From contig CBFHXF010000007.1 of NCBI GenBank assembly GCA_965659745.1, positions 3,617 through 67,616 of the forward strand: a stretch of 64,000 nucleotides of DNA. Direction: 5' to 3'. This DNA comes from VMCP01 sp965659745 (GTDB lineage Bacteria; Bacteroidota; Bacteroidia; NS11-12g; UBA955). Each line of letters begins with the position of its first letter. Position 1 is the first letter of the stretch. The notes beneath the pieces were generated by a model. The model was not told where the DNA came from. It saw only the letters and a program-made list of their open reading frames with translations, and did no database searches. Positions 59,422-64,000 of this stretch are shown piece by piece. Made by a program: the position numbers and the translations under genes.

Positions 59422-59453
59422 AAAAAAGCCTCCTGAATAAAGGGGGCTTTTTT
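59422..59453 (+). terminator. Rho-independent terminator after the coiled-coil protein gene
   Basis: AAAAAAGCCTCC pairs with GGGGGCTTTTTT (one T-G wobble) around TGAATAAA. The heptamer repeat array begins immediately after its last T. Confidence 0.85.
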
Positions 59454-59600
<147 letters not shown>

Positions 59601-59604
59601 ATAC

Positions 59605-59640
59605 AAAAAAGCTGCCTCGGATATGATGCAGCTTTTTTTT
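59605..59640. terminator. Terminator-like hairpin between the repeat arrays
   Basis: AAAAAAGCTGC pairs with GCAGCTTTTTT around a 12-nt loop, followed by T residues. The A/T flanks make it usable from either strand. No gene precedes it directly except the upstream coiled-coil gene, so it would be a second terminator. Confidence 0.7.
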
Positions 59641-59716
59641 GCTTTTGACTTTGATTATAATTCTGAATGGGATTCGATTACCAACAAAAAGTACTTATTA
59701 GACTCCTTGAACCACT

Positions 59717-59773
59717 CATAATTTACCATTCATAATTCATAACTCATAATTCACCATTCATAATTCATAATTC
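59717..59773 (-). repeat. Second heptanucleotide array, facing the first
   Basis: Eight 7-mers of the CATAATT/CACCATT type. Read on the minus strand these are AATTATG and AATGGTG, the same family as the first array but inverted, 116 nt away. CACCATT is the exact complement of the AATGGTG unit. The gap 59641-59716 between the arrays holds no recognisable feature. Confidence 0.85.
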
Positions 59774-59804
59774 AAAAAAGGTCGCCTTTTGAGCGACCTT
59801 TTTT
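59774..59804 (-). terminator. Bidirectional terminator after the RND pump gene
   Basis: AAAAAAGGTCGC and GCGACCTTTTTT form a perfect 12-bp stem around CTTTTGA, 4 nt after the end of the minus-strand RND gene. Confidence 0.9.
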
Positions 59805-59808
59805 AAAA

Positions 59809-62800
59809 CTATTTTTTCTTACCCGGACGTAACTCCTTATCCGGATCGTACGAAACGCCTACCCAAGAATAGATCTTGGCCTTAACCTTTTCGTTCAGAT
59901 AATACAAATTAGGAACAATGAATAACGTTAATACCGTTGCAAATCCCAATCCAAATATCATCGTCCAGCTTAAAGGACCCCAGAAGGCCACACTATCACC
60001 GCCGAAGAAAATATGGGGATTCAGCTCTGTAAATAAAGTTACAAAGTCCATATTCAAACCAACTGCCAATGGTATCAATCCCAAAATGGTACTGGCCGCC
60101 GTTAATAATACCGGAGTCATACGGGTTCTACCAGCTTCAATCAATGCTTCCTTCAATGGCATGCCTTGTGAACGCATTTGATCGGCAAATTCTACAATCA
60201 AAATACCATTTCTAACCACAATACCAATTAAGGCTACAATTCCAACCCCGCTCATAATTACTGAGAAATCCATATCAAAAATGGCAAATCCTAATAACAC
60301 ACCAATTACAGAGAAGAATACCTCACTTAAGATGATAATCGGCTTAGAAATCGAATTGAATTGCGAAACCAAAATTACAATGATCAATGCAATAGCTGCC
60401 ATCATAGCGGTAGATAAGAATGCAGCTGTTTCTGCCTGCTCTTCTTGCTCTCCCGTTAAGGCAATCTCTAGTCCTTCGGGCTGTCCGTACTGCTCAATGG
60501 CTTCGGTAACCTGAGCCACTACTTCATTCGGAGCATAACCTGTTAATACATTTGAAGACAACGTGATCACACGCTTTTGATTCAAACGGTTAATACCGCC
60601 AAATGTGTTGTTGTAAGTTACATCTGCCACGGCCGATAACGGAATTTGTCTTAACATACCGCCCGCAATCATATCGCGGAAGGTAATACGCATATTCAAC
60701 AATTCATTCAAGTCGTTACTTGTTGCTTTTTCCAAACGCACCATGATCGGATAATCGTCGTTAGCATCTTTGAATTTCGATGCTTCAGCACCATATATTG
60801 AATTTCGAATCGCCATCCCAATTTGGGACGTACTAATTCCGAAACGATTGGCTCTTTCTCGGTCAATATTAACAATCAATTCAGGCTTAGAGCTGATAAA
60901 ATCGCTTTTCAATTCTTCAACACCCGCAATGTTCTTTTCATCTAAAAACTGCTTGAGTTCAGCACCCGTTTTAACCAAAATATCGAATTCATCGCCGCGA
61001 ATTTCAATATTGATGGCTTTTCCTACTGGCGGTCCGTTACTTTCCTGTTCCACTACCAATTCAACACCCGCAAAGCCTGTAAGTCCTGCTCGTATGTCTT
61101 CTAAAAGTTTTCGCGTACTGCGACCGTTTCGCTTAGAAAACTCAGTAAAGGCAACGGTAATTTTACCCTTATTGCTTTTTACCGAACGGTCACCGCTGTT
61201 AGGATCGGTAGCACCAACGGCTACGTTTGAAATAACACTCTCTACCAACTGACGATTTTGGTCTTTTTCCAAAATTTGGAAAACTTTCTCTTCCGCAATC
61301 TTCACAATGCTATCCGTGTGTTTTGCACTCGTTCCCTCGGGAAGGGTTAAATACACATATGTAAAATTCGGATCCGCTTGGGGGAAGAAAATAACGCCTG
61401 GTTTGCGTATCGCAGTAATTACAAAAGAGAAAATGAGTAAGCCAATAGTAGCAAATAATATCAACGCAGAACGTTTGCCAGAAAGCGTCCACGCAATTAA
61501 ATTCTTGTAACGATTCTGTACTTTAGGCCATCTTTGAGTCTGAAAACGGTAAATTACCCCTTTCAACCATACTTTGTGAACCGCATAAATGGCATAAAAT
61601 AACACAATTAAATTCCCAACACCGAATCCAATACCGTAACCTAAAACGGCTAATACGGCGAAAACAATAGACGTTTTCTTGAATCCAGCTGTTTTCCAAG
61701 ATCCCTTTTCTGGTTTGCTGTCTTTTTGCATGAAATCAACCGCAAACACCGGATTGATAATATAAGCCACTAACAAAGAAGCAAGCAGCGTAATAATTAA
61801 AGTTACCGGTAAGAAATACATGAATTTCCCTACAACGCCTTGCCAAAATGCCAATGGGAAGAACGGTGCCAAAGTGGTTAATGTTCCAGAAAAAACAGGC
61901 AAGAAAACCTCGCCGGCTGCCTTTTTAGCGGCTTTTACGATGCTGATATTCTCTTCGTGATAAATACGGTGCGTATTTTCTACTACCACAATGGCATCGT
62001 CTACCACAATTCCTAAAGCCAATAAGAAGGAGAATAATACAATAAAGTTCAAACTGAAACCAATGGTGGGCATTACCAAGAACGCCACAAAACAGGATAG
62101 GGGAACCGATAAACCCACAAAAATGGCATTGGTAGCTCCCATAAAGAACATCAAAATCAAGGTTACTAATATGAAACCAATGATAATGGTATTAATCAAA
62201 TCGTGAACCGTGGTTCGGGTTTGTGTACTTAGATCTCCTGTAAATACTACATTGAGTTTCTTAGGATATTGGCCGCTGCTTTGAAGATCGGCAATGATTT
62301 CATGGCATTTGTCTGAAGCGTCGATAAGGTTTTCCCCCGCGCGTTTTACAATGTTTAAAGTGATTACATTCTTGCCTTCTAAGCGCGCGTAACTTTCCTT
62401 TTCCTTAAAACCATCTTTAATCTCTGCGATATCTTTAAGGTATAAGGTGGCACCTAAATTGCCGCGAATGACCAAATTCTCTAAATCGTATTTGTTTTTG
62501 AATTCACCGGTAACACTGATAGAACGCTTCATGTTTCCGATGTCGACATTACCGCCAGAAATACGGGCATTTTCATATTGAATGGCGCGCGATACATCAT
62601 CGAGTGTGATGCCAGCGGAAATCATCTTGGTAAGATTCAAATTTACCTGCATCTCCCGATCCAAGGCACCCACCATGTCTACTCGCGTGATACTGGTAAG
62701 CGATTCGATTTTGTCTTTCGCCAATTCCGCATAGCGTTTCAAGTCTTGCAGACTGTAATCGCCCGAAATGTTCACGTAAAGAATCGGCATATCGCTGAAA

Positions 62801-63216
62801 TTTACCTCCTGAACGGTAGGGTCGTTTCTCAAATCGCTCGGTAAATCTTGCTTGGCTTTATCAACCTCGTCTTTTACTTTGCTTTTTGCCTCTGCAACGT
62901 CTACATCTGTGCCAAATTCTACCGTTATGATACTGAAATCTTGTAAAGACTGACTTTTGAGTTTTTTAACCCCTGAAATAGAACCAATTTTCTTCTCAAT
63001 GGGCTTCGTAATCAAATTTTCAATGTCTTTTGGAGCCGAACCTGGATAAATGGTTTGAACGAAAATCGTTGGAATTACGATATCGGGGAATTGCTCTTTT
63101 GGTAATTTTATATACGAAAATATACCGGCAATACTGATGAACAGCGTGAGTATATAAATACTCGTGCGGTTATCAATACTCCAACTGGTGGGTTTGAATT
63201 GTTTGAACTTAGCCAT
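59809..63216 (-). CDS. RND efflux transporter permease
   Basis: Inner-membrane proton-driven pump of the RND superfamily (AcrB/MexB relatives), 1135 residues. The N-terminal TM (YILTLFISIAGIFSYIKL), the porter domain (IKLPKEQFPDIVIPTIFVQT, YPGSAPKDIENLITKPIEKK), the TM4 charged pair in VVDDAIVVVENTHRI and the C-terminal GIVVRNGILIVEFADQMRSQ mark an HAE1-type drug or hydrophobe exporter rather than a metal pump. Between the two TM halves there are extra hydrophobic stretches (SIVFAVLAVLGYGIGFGVGN, LIVLFYAIYAVHKVW) not present in AcrB. The start overlaps the end of the membrane-fusion gene by 8 nt. Confidence 0.93.
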   Translation of the reverse strand: MAKFKQFKPTSWSIDNRTSIYILTLFISIAGIFSYIKLPKEQFPDIVIPTIFVQTIYPGSAPKDIENLITKPIEKKIGSISGVKKLKSQSLQDFSIITVEFGTDVDVAEAKSKVKDEVDKAKQDLPSDLRNDPTVQEVNFSDMPILYVNISGDYSLQDLKRYAELAKDKIESLTSITRVDMVGALDREMQVNLNLTKMISAGITLDDVSRAIQYENARISGGNVDIGNMKRSISVTGEFKNKYDLENLVIRGNLGATLYLKDIAEIKDGFKEKESYARLEGKNVITLNIVKRAGENLIDASDKCHEIIADLQSSGQYPKKLNVVFTGDLSTQTRTTVHDLINTIIIGFILVTLILMFFMGATNAIFVGLSVPLSCFVAFLVMPTIGFSLNFIVLFSFLLALGIVVDDAIVVVENTHRIYHEENISIVKAAKKAAGEVFLPVFSGTLTTLAPFFPLAFWQGVVGKFMYFLPVTLIITLLASLLVAYIINPVFAVDFMQKDSKPEKGSWKTAGFKKTSIVFAVLAVLGYGIGFGVGNLIVLFYAIYAVHKVWLKGVIYRFQTQRWPKVQNRYKNLIAWTLSGKRSALILFATIGLLIFSFVITAIRKPGVIFFPQADPNFTYVYLTLPEGTSAKHTDSIVKIAEEKVFQILEKDQNRQLVESVISNVAVGATDPNSGDRSVKSNKGKITVAFTEFSKRNGRSTRKLLEDIRAGLTGFAGVELVVEQESNGPPVGKAINIEIRGDEFDILVKTGAELKQFLDEKNIAGVEELKSDFISSKPELIVNIDRERANRFGISTSQIGMAIRNSIYGAEASKFKDANDDYPIMVRLEKATSNDLNELLNMRITFRDMIAGGMLRQIPLSAVADVTYNNTFGGINRLNQKRVITLSSNVLTGYAPNEVVAQVTEAIEQYGQPEGLEIALTGEQEEQAETAAFLSTAMMAAIALIIVILVSQFNSISKPIIILSEVFFSVIGVLLGFAIFDMDFSVIMSGVGIVALIGIVVRNGILIVEFADQMRSQGMPLKEALIEAGRTRMTPVLLTAASTILGLIPLAVGLNMDFVTLFTELNPHIFFGGDSVAFWGPLSWTMIFGLGFATVLTLFIVPNLYYLNEKVKAKIYSWVGVSYDPDKELRPGKKK

Positions 63217-64000
63217 TTTTTGTTGCCCCTTTTATTTCTAATACTTGCCCCTCGGCCAATTCTTGGAAACCGTTTATAATGAGTAAATCTCCCACTTGTA
63301 ATCCGTCGATTACTTCGGTAATGTTTTTATTAGATAAACCTAACTTAACCAGTTGCTTTTGCGCCACTATTTTGCCGTTCTCTTCTTTGGCAACCATTAC
63401 AAAAGCTTCCTTCTCTGTAACTTGAACGCAATTAGAAGGCACCACCACGGTGTTGTTTTTCTGGTATTCGGTGATTTTTAAGCGCGCCACCATATTGGGC
63501 TTGATATCCTTAACACCTAAAAGTGGAATTTCAACTTTAAAGGTTCTGTTCAAAGGATCAATAAACTTAGAGGCGAAACCAATGCGACTGTTGATTTTTT
63601 TGTTCAAATCAGGGAATTCAATTTCCACTGCATCGCCTTGATGCACGCTTCCCGAATAGGCCTCAGAAACTTCCGCAACCGCTTTTATCATGGAAACATT
63701 CACCACCTTGAAATAGGGCATACCCGGCGCAGCCACTTGACCTACTTTTAAATCAACCGCTTCAACGCTTCCGTTGATAGGCGCCTTGATAGTATACATA
63801 TCAATGTTGGCATTCAACGTATTCAAACTTTTACTCAATGCCTCCATTTGGTTTTTAGCGCTTAAATATTGTACCTCGGTACCTACGCCTTTTTTCCATA
63901 AACGCATTTGTTTTTCATACAATGTTTTGGCAAAATCATATTGTTGCTCCAACTCACGTTTGCTTTGAACCAAACTCGTATTATCCAATCGCGCTAATGC
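63209..64000 (-). CDS. RND efflux periplasmic adaptor (membrane fusion protein), N-terminus outside window
   Basis: The frame is open to the right edge, giving the last 263 residues. Visible parts are the helical hairpin (QYDFAKTLYEKQMRLWKKGV, NQMEALSKSLNTLNANID), the second lipoyl half-motif (YTIKAPINGSVEAVDLKVGQ), the beta-barrel region (DAVEIEFPDLNKKINSRIGF) and the membrane-proximal domain (EVIDGLQVGDLLIINGFQEL). It bridges the RND pump to an outer-membrane channel, whose gene is not in view. The TTG at 63988 is not the start, because coding sequence continues beyond it. Confidence 0.92.
   Translation of the reverse strand, partial: ALARLDNTSLVQSKRELEQQYDFAKTLYEKQMRLWKKGVGTEVQYLSAKNQMEALSKSLNTLNANIDMYTIKAPINGSVEAVDLKVGQVAAPGMPYFKVVNVSMIKAVAEVSEAYSGSVHQGDAVEIEFPDLNKKINSRIGFASKFIDPLNRTFKVEIPLLGVKDIKPNMVARLKITEYQKNNTVVVPSNCVQVTEKEAFVMVAKEENGKIVAQKQLVKLGLSNKNITEVIDGLQVGDLLIINGFQELAEGQVLEIKGATKNG

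Overview
The window is a gene-dense, chromosomal, housekeeping-rich segment from a member of the phylum Bacteroidota. Three lines of evidence support this: a complete porP-gldK-gldL-gldM-gldN type IX secretion (T9SS) cluster, a secreted metalloprotease with a T9SS-type C-terminal sorting domain, and repeated matches to the Bacteroidota -7 promoter element TAnnTTTG. Shine-Dalgarno-like sequences are not evident. No insertion sequence, prophage, CRISPR array or integrase is visible. The order cannot be fixed from the sequence alone, although a Flavobacteriia-like or neighbouring lineage is likely.

Layout. 1-4.6 kb: tail of a histone-deacetylase-family gene, a beta-rich exported protein, and the translation operon thrS-infC-rpmI-rplT with a terminator. 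4.6-10.6 kb: an unknown secreted protein, a DUF47 protein with a PiT phosphate transporter, and convergent clpB. 10.7-18.1 kb: a GT51 peptidoglycan transglycosylase with a large N-terminal extension, purB, an outer-membrane barrel candidate and uvrA. 18.2-22.7 kb: a GT-C membrane glycosyltransferase, then lipB-lemA-TPM-TPM on the minus strand, then a YraN-like nuclease. 22.7-32.2 kb: the M43 metalloprotease, topA, a SirB1-like protein, a 2-oxoacid dehydrogenase E2, two membrane proteins and a metallophosphoesterase. 32.2-35.6 kb: tRNA-Leu(CAA) abutting an alpha/beta hydrolase, Sua5/TsaC, and an NtrC-type regulator. 35.8-42.3 kb: porP-gldKLMN. 42.4-45.1 kb: yceD(DUF177)-rpmF-plsX-fabH. 45.1-54.3 kb: mostly minus-strand genes (RsmB-like methylase, PBP1-fold protein, guaA, cinA, recN, pfkA, a surface-lipoprotein candidate) with rnhA divergent from cinA. 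54.4-59.4 kb: lon, a 51-residue membrane protein, a protein with a degenerate thioredoxin-like end, and a coiled-coil membrane protein. 59.4-59.8 kb: heptanucleotide repeats between terminators. 59.8-64 kb: an RND efflux pump with its membrane fusion protein, which is cut by the window edge.

How parts work together. GldK/L/M/N and PorP form the T9SS ring, motor and attachment components; the M43 protease at 22.7 kb looks like one of its cargoes. YceD, L32, PlsX and FabH form the classic ribosome/fatty-acid operon. ThrS, IF3, L35 and L20 form the classic translation operon. DUF47 and PiT form a phosphate-uptake pair.

Most notable signals. (1) Many genes carry a TAnnTTTG box only 3-8 nt before the start codon, implying leaderless or ultra-short-leader mRNAs. 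This rule also corrects many start sites. (2) A hydrolase gene starts with TTG one base after the CCA end of tRNA-Leu, with a perfect 12-bp terminator-like hairpin inside its first codons. (3) Two facing heptamer arrays have block-wise alternating units. (4) The NtrC-type regulator has GSFTSA in place of GAFTGA. (5) A GT-C enzyme's C-terminus is encoded antisense to the glycine-rich tail of a TPM protein.
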